From Burhinus oedicnemus (Eukaryota > Chordata > Aves > Charadriiformes > Burhinidae): DNA of 64,000 nucleotides. This document shows, one piece after another, positions 13,596 through 25,300 of this stretch. The notes beneath the pieces are model-generated. The model ran no database searches. It saw only the letters and a program-made list of their open reading frames with translations, and was not told where the DNA came from. The stretch lies in NCBI GenBank assembly GCA_008921705.1, contig VFFE01007516.1, positions 173,141-237,140 of the forward strand, in the 5' to 3' direction. The first letter of the stretch is position 1; every line of letters begins with the position of its first letter. Made by a program: the position numbers and the translations under genes.

Positions 13596-13741
13596 GCTGC
13601 AGCGGCTGCTGTTCCTCCAAGATGTCGGCCGAGAAAGGAAGCGCCGAGCGCGAGGCGTGAGGAAGCCCCGTGGCCTGGGGCGGCTTCCGGGGCACGGCGT
13701 GACGCCGCTTCCGGGGCAGGGCGGGGCGACCCGGAGGCGGC
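13596..13741. promoter_or_regulatory. Bidirectional RPS25/TRAPPC4 promoter with TOP-like start
   Basis: The two start codons are 146 bp apart on opposite strands inside a CpG island. On the minus strand, CTTCCTTTCTC at about 13633-13643 is a pyrimidine tract like the 5' TOP motif that begins ribosomal-protein mRNAs, and it suggests the RPS25 cap site. That leaves about 100 bp to serve both genes. No TATA box is visible. Confidence 0.65.
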
Positions 13742-15070
13742 ATGGCGATCTTCAGCGTCTACGTGGTGAACAAGGCGGGCGGCCTCATTTACCAGCTGGA
13801 CCACTACGCGCCCCGCGCCGACACCGAGAAGACGTTCAGCTTCCCGCTCGACCTCGTCCTGCGCCTGCACGACGAGCGCGTCGTCGTCGCCTTCGGGCAG
13901 CGCGACGGCATCCGCGGTGCGGTGGCGACGGGCGGGGAGGGCCGGGCCGGTTGACCGGCTGTCTGACTGCTCGCTCTCCCCGCAGTGGGCCACGCCGTGC
14001 TCGCCATCAACGGCGCCGAGGTCAACGGGCGCTTCACGGCAGACGGGAAGGACGTGCTGGAGTTCCTGGGCAACCCCGCCAACTACCCAGTGTCCATCCG
14101 CTTCGGCCGCCACCGCCTCTCCTCCAACGAGAAGCTGATGCTGGCTTCCATGTTCCATTCGTGAGGCAGAGCGATAGGCGAGGGGATGGAGTGATAGGCA
14201 TGGGGATGGGGTGGCCTGGTCAGGGGTCGCAGGGGGCACTGAGAGCCATCTCCCCACAGGCTCTTCGCCATCGGGTCGCAGCTGTCCCCCGAGGTAGGGA
14301 GCTCCGGGATCGAGATGCTGGAGACCGACACTTTCAAGCTGCACTGCTTCCAGACGCTGACAGGTACTGTGCCAGTCCTGGGCACCACTCTGCTTTGCCA
14401 GGGCTGTCGTGGAGTCTTTCTCACACTCCTGTCATTGTGGCTCCAGGGATCAAATTCATGGTTCTTGCTGACCCGAGGCAGGCAGGGATAGACTCCCTTC
14501 TCCGCAAGATCTATGAGATTTATTCTGACTTTGCTCTGAAGAATCCTTTCTACTCTCTGGAGATGCCCATCAGGTAAGGAAAAGCCCACTTCTAAAAACG
14601 CAGCCGCAACCCCTCTTCACTTTCTGCCTGTGCAGTAAGAAATACTGACAGCCCTTCAGTTAAGTAGCAGAGCAGACCCAGAGGCTGAGGGAAGCACACT
14701 GCCATAGGGAGGGGACGCTGACCTGTGGGGAAAACCATCGCAGCTCTGCTGGGGAAGCAGGAGGTGCTCTTACTTGGTATAATCCCTGCTGTCCTAATGT
14801 AACCTTGGAGCCCACACAGGCAGCTTTACTTATACTTAACAGCCAGGGCAAAGGTTGACAGCAGCCAGGTTGCTGCCTCATGACTTACAGAATCCCTCCT
14901 CGAAGGATGCAGAGCCAAAGGACGTGGAGATCCTGTCTTTGTTAGCCTGTTCCATAGGTAAAGCCATCCCCTTTCTGCTTTTCTGTTTCAGATGTGAGTT
15001 GTTTGATCAGAACTTGAAACTTGCTCTGGAGGTGGCAGAGAAAGCGGGACCCTTCGGACCTGGATCGTAG
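13742..15070 (+). CDS. TRAPPC4: TRAPPC4, TRAPP complex subunit 4
   Basis: Core subunit of the TRAPP tethering and Rab1-exchange complexes acting in ER-Golgi traffic. Five exons: 13742-13916, 13986-14160, 14260-14363, 14447-14573, 14992-15070; total 660 nt, 219 aa, equal to the human length. The N-terminus [18 protein letters not shown] is the first strand of the longin fold. [15 protein letters not shown] lies in the PDZ-like insert, and [10 protein letters not shown] with the [18 protein letters not shown] helix completes the longin core. It ends FGPGS. The ATG is in a strong context. Introns 1-3 are 69-99 nt. It shares its promoter with RPS25. I see no canonical AATAAA in the next several hundred bases. 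Confidence 0.97.
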
Positions 15071-16800
15071 GGAAAGCCTCGCCTGTTGCACAGACTCCTT
15101 TCTCTGAAAAGCAGGGCCTTTCTCTTCCCCGGCTGGCCTCTCCCAGAGCTCCCTCCTCCACAGCAGAGACTGTGCATCTCCAAAACATGCTTCATTATCT
15201 CCCAAGATACCATCTGATCCCCTTTCTTGTGAAATTTACCTTAAACAGACTCGTTACTATTGTTTACATTGGGCCACAGAGGCTTCTGCTGGTGCAGCTT
15301 GACTGCCTTTGGGTGAAGAAAGACAAGCTGCGGGCCTGTGGCTGTACCACAGTTGACTGCTTTCTTTCATTTCATAATTGTATATATTTATTTTTCCTGT
15401 ATAGCTCTAACTTATGGTTCTGCAGAGGGTTTCTGTGTAGAAGTAATACACGTTCCCTAAAGAGGTGGACGGCTGTTTTTTTTGTTCTGTTGGCAGGGTA
15501 GATTTGTGCCAGTAGTGCCTCAAGAAGATAAGCAGTGGGTTTGGGGGGTTCTGCTCACACTGTTCTCTGTAAGACAACCAGAGCCCTTGTGACACTGCTC
15601 AATTTTTATTTCACAGATAGTAGAAGATCATATAATTAAGTACAAAATGTAATTTCACTTCCATTGTTTTAATTAAGGCTGGCTACCTACTCTTGCAACC
15701 AAGCTGTTCAGTAAAACACCCACGTGCAGGTTCTTCATGAGTTGAACTTGCCTCTTCCAGGACCCTAAAGCGGTAAATCCTTTTGGGGAAAACCAAAAAT
15801 ATTCAACAAAATCCCAGTGAAAAACCTGAGTCTACTTATTGCAGAGAGTGCTGGGCCTGACTACTCAAGGCTGCTGGCTGTCAGCAGTGGCTCTGCTAAG
15901 GCCAACGCTCAGAGGAAGCCTGAGCAGGGGCTACCCGCAGCTGTGAGAGATGCGGTTCTTGACCGAAAACATCCTAGACTGTGCTGAAAAAAATACAACC
16001 CAATGCTAGCAACATGGATCTTCATGAAACCCAGCTGCAGAAGCTGTAGGCTGGTGCTGTCGCAATCCCTGCTGCTGGGTCAGTTTTCCTGCTTGATTTG
16101 CAGAGCGCTTACTATGAGCTGCCTTGGCAGCAGCTGCCTCCCTCGCAAATCATTAACACTGTACACAGAAATCGCAGTGGGCAGGATCAGCTCAACAGAA
16201 GGAGCTTCTCTAAATGCTCACCCCTGAAGCACCAAGCATTTCTTGGAAACGTGCCTATTTCTAAGTGCTGCAGAGAGCACTGCCATGGCACCGCATCGGT
16301 ATTCTGCTTGTCCAGAGCAAAACAGCCCCCTCCCTCCTAACCACAAATCCCAGGTAAAGCTAACATCACGCTGCTCTCAAATCAGCCATGAGGCCGAATG
16401 GTAATCGTCATCATTTGCTGCTCTGTCACCGTTCCAGGGCCGAGAGCGCGCAGGGAGTTCATGGGTAAGTAAACCGAGGCAGCTGCGCATACAGCAGTGG
16501 GATGGGACCAACAGACCCGGCGAAGGCTCGCTTCAGCAGCCTGGACGACAAGGCTGAACTGACTGTTAATGGCACAGAGGAACAGTAAGGACAAAACTAA
16601 ATGTGATGGCACCTGAAGCCAGTCATTTCAGAGTACTTTTAGTGGAGAAGCTCAGGCTGCAAACCCTGTTCGCTTCACCAACAGTGCTGTGAGAAGGAGG
16701 TACAGTAAAATCACTGCAGCTGTACACCAGCTGAATTATCACATCTCGAGGGAAAAAAGTGATCGGTAGCAGGAACCTTGTGCCCTCAGGCACGTGACAG
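15071..16800. other. TRAPPC4 3' UTR and spacer to the SLC37A4 3' end
   Basis: No further coding similarity. The first few hundred bases are AT-rich and are likely TRAPPC4 3' UTR. A reverse-strand AATAAA occurs near 15605, but nothing upstream of it on that strand looks transcribed other than SLC37A4, which has a closer signal. Confidence 0.5.
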
Positions 16801-16821
16801 TGGACGAGACATTGAGACATT

Positions 16822-16827
16822 TTTATT
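16822..16827 (-). terminator. SLC37A4 poly(A) signal
   Basis: AATAAA on the minus strand, about 100 nt after the SLC37A4 stop codon, giving a short 3' UTR. Confidence 0.65.
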
Positions 16828-16929
16828 TAGGTTGCAGCAATAGGTAAACTCACTCCTAAGCCAGTTAAACAAAAAAAAAGCATCATTCACGTCGGCGTGG
16901 GAACATCCTTTTTACCAAGCGGCTTATCC

Positions 16930-17166
16930 TCAGTCAGCCTTCCTGGGAATCCGGCCCATCTTGGTGCGGATGTTCCGCAGTAAGAAGAAAGCCACTGTGC
17001 TACCGGTACAGGTGATTTCAGCTACCCAGAAGGCTGTGGCCCAGCTGTAGTGCTTGGCAATGGTACTGAAGGGCAGTCCAGCCAGAAAACCCCCAACTGT
17101 AAGGAAAAACAAACAGAAAACTAGCCATGCTCGAGCGTCTCAATTTNNNNNNNNNNNNNNNNNNNN

Positions 17167-17201
<35 letters not shown>

Positions 17202-20200
17202 GAATAATCTTTAAACACTCACAAAGGATGCCAAAAACAAATGTAAAAATTCTGAAGTGGCTCAAGTTGACACTGTGTCAACTACCCAGCAAAGCTGAGG
17301 GTCCGGATTACTTACTCTTGCTACCGCTCTGTCAGAAAGGTATCCAGCAGCAATGCTTCCCACCAGACCCCCAATCTCCAAGGCGCTCATATAGGAACTA
17401 CCTAGAATGTAGGTGAAGCAAAGAACAGGCCATTAGGTTTGGTCACAACAGCAAAGCTGCTGCATGCTTTAGACCAAGCTCAGCTGCTGTCAGCTCACTG
17501 AGCTCAGAGCAGCTCTGCTGGACAAGACCCGCCAACTCATCATTGTCCAGGAATGCCAGTCTGCCAGTCCCAGGAGGGGCCTGGCACAAGACAGCACCGG
17601 GGCACTTGGCGCATACGGTAACTGCAGCAGCCAGTCATTTCAATAACTACGTGTATCTAAACGGACAGGTGGGAGGTAAGCAAACAACTCCCTCAGATGG
17701 AGGTGCCCGTGTCCTTTTGCTGCACCCCGTTGAGCTCTCTGCCACACCTCTCAAATTGCAGCCACAAAGCTTAAAAAAGCAGCTTTGCATCTTACCCACA
17801 AGCATGGATTGTCCCCTCTCCTGGATCAGGAAGAGCTGTCCCCAGTCAGTACAGCATGTTTTCACTCCAAAAACAACTAGGTAGCCTGTTGAGAGCACCC
17901 AGAGGTATGGCGAGAGCAGCAGCTCTGTCAAAGTGCTGTTGTCACTGGAGGAACCTGTGGGGAAGATCAGGAGGAACATTACTACTGCTTGAGCACAGCT
18001 ACTGAACCACACCGCCTCAGCAGCACTACAGACACATCTGCAAGCAGGATTCATGCAGAAGGACATCCTTACAGAGGAAGATATTCATAGCCAGTGCTAG
18101 TGAACTGCTTTACGTCCCCCCTTGTTCTGGGTGTGCTGTGATTTCAGAATAGTTTTTGTCAATTTATTCCACATTCATTACAGATTTCAAAAGAACAACC
18201 AGAACGCTACTCCCAGTGACTTTCTGTATTGCGGTTGCCAATAAACCCTTTGCAAAGGCTGTTAGAAAAAGGATCTGCTTCTCCAGATTTCGTGCTAACG
18301 CTTTTAAGCTCTGCCTGTGAAAGCCACTACAGAGACCCAAACAAAGATGCTGACTTTCAGGTGCTACCTTCATTTTTGCATCAGCTGTCCAAGAACACTT
18401 ACAAACCTACCTTCCCAAGAGAACACTCTGGGGAAGCAATATTGGGTTTTGTACACAAAGAGGTCAACTCTAGCAGCACAGGCATCGCAGGACAGTGTGG
18501 AAGGTAGACTGAGTTTCCACTGGCCTTTAAAATCCTACAGCAAACCTCTGTTGCAATTCCCCTCTACCTGTTCTGCTTTCAGAGGAGCACCATACTCAGT
18601 GGTCTGAACAAACATTTACTAACTAGATGCCCTAGGTTAGGACAGAAAACACTGAGCAGAGTCCACCACAAATCAGGGGTCAAGAGAACCCACGGCAGGG
18701 TGAGTGGAGAACTGCCTGTCCCCTGCTAACATGGAGGAGAGAAAGGTCAGGCTTAAGGAAGCATTCTCTGCTGTTGCATTTTTTCTCTCTCTCTCTCCAG
18801 TACCCCCCAGCAGACTCAGCTCACAGTCTAAGCAAATAAAGCCCCAAGAAAATGAGAGTACTATTAGTAGGAAGACATTACACAGACAGGGAGATGAAAT
18901 AGCCAGCCACAAGCATCCTGGTGACGTGCACACGGTCACTGGTAGGCCACGGGACAGAACTAATTGGGGGTTGAGCTCTTCCTCTGCTCTGCTGCTGCAC
19001 TTTGCTGTGACAGTCTCAGAAGCCTGTACACGGCCCCTTCCCACAAGATTACACTGGGACTTGGTTTATAGGATTTATAACTTCAATGCAGCAGCTCGAC
19101 AGTTACCAGAATAAAGCTGCTGAAAACAGCCCCTTAACAGATATCCTGCCGAGCGGTGGTTTTGGAAGGTGGGAAGGATGGAGGTCTCAGTACACCGAGC
19201 ACAGCACATTTGTGTCAGAACACAGAGAGAAGGCACTGCGCCTTCTCCTGCTGCTGCCCGCTTACAGTGAAGTCTTATGCTCACCTTTCTTCCCTTTCTT
19301 GGCTCCTTGTTCAATGTTGGGTAGCCCAACATCCGATGGCTCGTTTTTAATCAGGACAAGGCAAACAAAAGAGACAACCACGCAGATCAAGCCAGAGAAG
19401 GACAAAGTCATGCGCCAATCGTAGTTCAGAGACACCAGAGCAGCGACAATGGGACCTAAGCCTCCAGCCAAGTTCATGCTTGTAGACAGGATTGCCCACC
19501 AAGTGCCGAACTGGGAAGGCTCAAACCACTGTGCAACAAGAAAAACAGCATGAGGTCTGAGAAAGAGAGCGACACTGCACCTGAAATTTCTCAATCAAGG
19601 CCCACACTGTGGGTTCGGGACAATGCTGACCCAGATCTACAAAAGCAGACAAAGGGAGCACCCACTCTCTGCGACCTTAGTCATGCAGAGAACTCCAAAC
19701 GTTACACAAGTGTCAGCCACAGGAGCCAGACAGGTGCCCGCACCACGAGCCAGCTCGGAGTTATTTCCATTTACAGACTATGAAACCGAGACGTGGGCCA
19801 GGAGAGGCAAATCTAAGAACGTGCAGTTCTGCGTACTCACTTGCTAGGAACAGTGTCCTCCTGGAAAGGTCTGCTGGCACAGGAGTGCGAACGGATACGC
19901 AGAGAGTCACAGGGTAACTTTAGGACTCGCTGTTGCGTTAAGTATCAGGCACGATGGGCTCCGCATTGCATGGTGCACTCAGAGCCAGAACCACTTGGGT
20001 GGTGGCTGCCGGCAGGAAAACGTCCGAGTGCTACATTCACAAACGTCTTCAGAAAACACTAAGTGTATTGTTTCCGTTATTCGGGAACTGCCTTTCTGTG
20101 CACACAACCATCCTAGACAGTCCTTTTCTCGCCAGCTAGATGAGGCTAGATACCTCACCAAAGGGCAATGCAGTTGTTCATCTGCCCTTGTCCTGCACGT

Positions 20201-21340
20201 ACCTGCATTCCTGGGTTTTACACCTTTCACAAGAGGTTAGCAGGCAGCTGACCCCCTTGATTTCTGCCTTAGGGCGGAAGGAATCTGTTCCATTTAGATG
20301 GCCACAAAACCCAAATACACGCAGCTTAGATGCTTGACTCACGCTGTTCCTCCGTACGTCACCCAGTTTTCTACCTAAGAGCCTGCAATTTGCAATTCCT
20401 GAGTTCCCCAAGCGTGCAGATGGAATTCTGCTCATTGCCCCTTGCCCAGCAGCAAACTGCCGCCACGGCAACGAGACGAGCAGACCTCTGTCTGCACACT
20501 TAAAATACTGGATTCTGACAACTGCCGTTTCCTACAGTAGAGGTGGTCTGCTCCACCAGGAGATGTTACTTAGCAAACCGAGATAGAATCGAGGCATGTA
20601 AATGCAAGGTCTAACATGCTTTTTCAATCTTTGCTAGAATAAGCAGAACCTTGTGCAGGGAAACTCGCTCTGCAGGCAGAAGAAAGCACAGCTAGTGGTT
20701 TTAACCTCGAAAAGGCAGGAATAGGTGCAAATTCCTCTGACTTCGGAGCGAGCGTTCCTACAACGTGGTCTGCACAGACCTGCTGCCAGGACAACTCAGA
20801 AGAAGAGCTGTGAGAAGTTTCCCCCTCGCCTTTTCCAGCAAACACTTACTTTTCGCAGTATCTTCCCACAGGGTGGCCAGCCCAGCCCCTGGGCCAAGCC
20901 GTTGAGGAACCAGAGCCCAGCAAAGGCTGTGACGGTGGAGCTCCAGGAGAACACCACGTTGACCAAGCCCACCATCAGCAGGCCGGAGGAGAAGAGCCAG
21001 CGGGCGCTCATCTGGTCGGAGAGGACGCCACTGACGAACTTGCTGATGGCGTAGGCTGCGGACTGGCTGCTGGTGATGAGGCCTGCGGCGGGGCAGAGCC
21101 CGAGAGGCACCTCAGCCGGGCGGCACGGCCACCGGCCCGCGCGTTAACGCCGGCACCGGGCGGGGGGTGGGGGGGGTGTGCCCGGCACTCACCCAGCTCG
21201 TCCTTCCCCAGCGGCACCTCGGCCATGACGGCGGGCATGACAAAGGAGAAGGTTTTGCGGTTGAAGTAGTACAGCGTGTACCCGACGAACATGGCCGTGA
21301 AAATCACGGCCCGGTACCGGCCGTACCCGCCGGCCGCCAT
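16930..21340 (-). CDS. SLC37A4: SLC37A4 (G6PT), ER glucose-6-phosphate transporter; one coding block missing at a gap
   Basis: Multi-pass major-facilitator protein that exchanges glucose-6-phosphate for phosphate across the ER membrane. Exons found: 21193-21340 (ATG at 21338-21340), 20850-21082, 19285-19528, 17796-17954, 17316-17401 and the last, 16930-17096. Recognisable segments include [92 protein letters not shown] and [18 protein letters not shown]. These exons total 1037 nt. Exon 5 ends in phase 0, while the last begins two bases into its codons, so the missing piece must be 3n+1 nt. A loss of 253 nt would restore exactly 429 aa, the human length. The absent part (about residues 291-375) should lie between 17097 and 17315, where the assembly has 20 N followed by 34 G. 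I read this as an assembly hole, not a gene deletion. Confidence 0.94.
17147..17166. other. Assembly gap, 20 N
   Basis: Exactly 20 N, probably a nominal gap size. It lies in the SLC37A4 interval where one or more coding exons are expected. Confidence 0.98.
17167..17200. repeat. Poly(G) run, 34 nt, abutting the gap
   Basis: An uninterrupted G run directly after the N gap. It is either a real G-rich barrier to sequencing or a read-end artefact. Ordinary introns nearby have nothing like it. Confidence 0.9.
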
Positions 21341-21590
21341 CACGCCGCACTCGTCCGCGGCCAGGCGGCGACGGGCCGGGCCGGGCGAGGTGGCCAAGGC
21401 CCGGCCCCGCGAGCGGACAGCGACACCGGGGACGGGACGGACGGAGGGACCGGCCGCCGCCACCGGCTCCAGCCGCAGTCCCGCTCCTCACCGCCCCGGG
21501 CGGAAGTCCCACCCCGCCGCTCCCATTGGACGCCGGGGCCCGCACCCCGCCCCCGTTCCGCCCCCCTTCCCGGAACAAGCGAAACCGTCA
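21341..21590 (-). promoter_or_regulatory. SLC37A4 CpG-island promoter
   Basis: GC- and CpG-rich sequence upstream of the SLC37A4 ATG, with an inverted CCAAT box (CCCATTGG, near 21522-21529). The HYOU1 poly(A) signal (21603-21608) follows immediately, which limits the promoter to about 250 bp. Confidence 0.6.
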
Positions 21591-21602
21591 GGAAATGTAA
21601 TT

Positions 21603-21608
21603 TTTATT
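21603..21608 (-). terminator. HYOU1 poly(A) signal
   Basis: AATAAA on the minus strand, the only one I see between the HYOU1 stop and the SLC37A4 promoter. It implies a 3' UTR of about 0.74 kb. Confidence 0.6.
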
Positions 21609-22329
21609 TTCGGTTGAAGAGGCCCAGATGGAGAACAGCGTCAGATGCACGTTGACAGGCGGGCGCTGGCGTGCGGCAGGAGCGGCCGACGGGTCCCTCA
21701 CCAGTGGCGGCCACCCCAAGCTGTGCCAAGGCATCTCCTCCTTCCGCCCCCTCGGCATTCCGTGCGGCGCTTCCGAGCTTTTATCTTGCCGTGACCGAGA
21801 AACACCATCTTTTTTTGTCAAACTCCCAGCTCAGGGTTCCCGACTCTGACGGAGAGAGACGGCCTCAACAAGAGTCCGTGGAAAGCGGGCAGGTGCTGCT
21901 CTACCCCCCCCTCCCGTCCCACCATCCCAAGGGCTGCACCGAGGGCCTCCTTCGCAGAGACATCGCCCCCTCACCAACGCTTCTGCGTTAACCCCGCTTA
22001 TCTCCACCAGAGGAGGGGTGGCACAGAGTTGATGTTCCAAGTTACTTCCTAAAGCTTAAGATGGTTCTTTACTGAAAAAGTCACTGTGGTGACTTCTGTA
22101 CCGAGACGATCCTCGGTGGGCACACTGCCACCTTTAAACACATAAGAAAAACAAAAAACCAATTCGCTAAGTTAGTAGCGGCAAAATCCCCAGAAAGAAA
22201 AAATAAAATTTACATCTCTATCCCATTTTGTTGCGTTCCATTTACATCATGACTAACCAGGTCCATTATAAAAACAAGAACGTAACCATGAAATAAATAG
22301 ATGTTGACACCAGTGGGATTTCAGGGGTA

Positions 22330-25300
22330 TTATAGCTCATCGTTTTTCCTGCTTTCTCCTCCAGCTTCTGTCTTCTTCTCTTTTTTGGACCCTGTGTAAT
22401 AAAATAAACTCAGTTACAGGCTGTAACACTTTTTACAGCGTACAAAGCAGCGCTGAAAGCCCCTGACATTCATTTGCTGTTCCACCAAACCCTCAGTCTA
22501 TGGTAGAGAGGTCAGGGGAATGCTTTGAGGACTGGTACTCAGCTCCCGAGAGCTGAAGACATCACTGTCCTCGAACTGGCAGAATAAACACACCCCTGCA
22601 CATCAGCTCCTCAACAGAGACAGGCTTACAGCTACGGGACTGGCTCTAACCTGCAGTGACCGAGGCACAAAGCAGCTGCCGAGGCAGGAGACAGTGGTAC
22701 GTTACAACTTCACACTGAACAGTGAAAACATAGGAACAGCGAGGAACCAAATTTGTCTTCCTCTTTGCAGAATTAGCAATTGCTTTGCAATCAGGGGTTC
22801 TACCATCTTCACAGAACCGACGATCATTGAGTCCAACCATTAACTTAGCGCTGCCAAACCCACCACTAAACCACCTCAGCACCACAGCTACCTGTCTTTT
22901 AAATACCTCCAGGGATGGCAATTTCACCATTTCCCTGGGCAGCCTGTTCCAATGTTTGACAACCCTTTCAGTGAAGGAATTTTTCCTACTATCCATCCTA
23001 AACCTCCCCTGGTGCAACGTGAAGCCACTTCCTCTTGTCCTATCGCTCGTCACTTGGGAGAAGAGATCAATGCCCCCCTCACTACAACCTCCTCTCAGGT
23101 AGTTGCAGAGAGCGAGAAGATCTTCCCTCAGCCTCCTTTTCTCCAGGCTACACAACCCCAGTTCCCTCAGCCACTCCTCATGAGACTTGTGCTCCAGACC
23201 CCTCACCAGCTTCGTTGCCCTTCTCTGGACAAGCTCCAGCACCTCCATGTCTTTCTTGTAGTGAGGGGCCCAAAACTGAACACAGTATTCAAGGTGGGAC
23301 CTCACCAGTGCCGAGGACAGGGGGACAATCACTGCTGTAGTCCCACTGGCCACGCTATTCCTGATACAGGCCAGGATGCTGTTGGCCTTGGCCACTTGGA
23401 CACACTGCTGGCTCCTATTCAGCTGACTGTCAAACAATAGCCCCAGGTCCTTTTCTGCCACACAGCTTTCCAGCCACTCTCCCCCAAGCCTGTAGCACTG
23501 CACGGGTTTGCTGTGACCCGAGTGCAGGACCCAGCACTTGGCCTTGTTGAATCTCATAGCATTGGCCTTGGCCCATCGACCCAGCCTGTCCAGGTCCCTC
23601 AGTAGGGCCATCCTACCTTCAAGCAGGTCAAGACTGCCACCCAACTTGGTGTCATCTGCAAACTTACTGAGGGTGCACTCGATCTCCTCATCCAGGTCAT
23701 TGATAAATATACTAAACAGAACCAGCCCCAATACCGAGCCCTGGGGAACACCACTTGTGACTGGCCGCCAACTGGATTTAACTCCATTCACCACCACTCT
23801 TTGGGCCCAGCCATGCAGCCAGTTTTTGACCCAGAAAAAAGTACACCCATCCAAGCCATGAGCAGCCAGTTTCTCCAGGAGAATGCTGCGGGAAACAGTG
23901 TCGAAGGCTTTCCTAAAGTCCAGATAAAAAACATCCACAGACTTACCCTCATCCACTAAGCGGGTCTTATGGCCTCCTACAGCTAAAGAGATGGAAAGAG
24001 GCACATGGACAGCTTGTGCTTGTAGCTACCAACTTCCAGACCGTTAGTTGAACATTTACTCACCAGAGTCTGATCCAGGCTCATCATCTATTGCTACCTT
24101 CTCAGCTATAGGAGGTTCCTTGGCTGGACCGATATCCTCAGGTTTGTCTATGTTTAAAGCAGTAAGAAACAGCACAGAAGTTAAGGGAGAATACACAGGA
24201 GATTATGTGCAGGTGACTAGCAGTGAGGTCTGCAAACAAGCCAGCTGTGATGCCTCAGCAGGACTGTGGTAATTCACTCTCACCATGGCTCTCTCTAACA
24301 CTCAGAGATGCACCACAGAACTGCTCCTTATTTCTCACTGCATCTGTCTGCCAGGCTTGCTGTCCCTAGAAGCCCTGGAGAGTCACTGCTTGCATAGGCA
24401 AGTCAACTTTGGAGCTGTGACTGTAAGAGGAGCTCTTACTCAGGTCAGAGGAACCGGCAGGGAACTCTGCTGACAAACAGCAGTCTAGACTTAAAAGGAC
24501 CAGGGCACTCAGAACCTCAGGATCTTAAAAAAAGTTCAGAAAACTCCGAGTCTTGGTGTCCCAAGAGATTTTTTTTTTTTTTTCCTCTGGGGTCCATCTA
24601 AGCCACAAACCTTTCTCATCAACAGCTCATTCTGTTCCTTGATACAGAACACGACCTTGAATACTTGCTCTGGACAGCCAGGATGGAACCAATGGCTTAT
24701 CTTTCTTATGAGGCAGCCAGCTGACCAGACAGATACTGACTAACCACCCTAGGAAGTTTATAAATACCTCCTGTTCCTTCACAGAAAAACAAACCAACAG
24801 TAGGGGGAAAAGGACACTGCCAGATCTAGATTTTTCCAGCTGTTTTTGAAAACCAACTGTAGGATCACTTGATCCTACAGTTAACTATTGTCTTGACTTA
24901 TGCAGCTCCCTTTCACTCAAGGCAGAGAGATACGAGTGTCTTACACATGGAAATTATATACTAGGAGTTCTATACACGGTCCGCACCCACTCCTTACCTT
25001 CCTGTTTCCCCTCCGTGGGAGGGATAGTGTTCTCGGTCTCAGAGGTTGCTGTAGCATTCTTGCCTGAATCTGTTTTTGTGGTGGTGTTCTCCTTTTTGGG
25101 TTTAGGTTTTGCAAACTTGGCCTTATTCAGAAGATACTGCACTTCCCTGTCCAGGGCTGCTATCTTGAGCTCTATATCTTTGGACAGCAGGATGGGTTTC
25201 TCAGTAGAAGAGAGCTTGTTCTGCTCAGCTAGTGTCTCGTTTTTCCAAATCTGCAGGACGGGAGGGAAGAGGTGCTTTTCAGATGCGTTTTCATTCCAGG

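Noticed and set aside
15600..15612. Reverse-strand AATAAA after TRAPPC4
   Set aside because: SLC37A4 has a closer signal at 16822-16827, and no other minus-strand gene ends here, so it is probably fortuitous.
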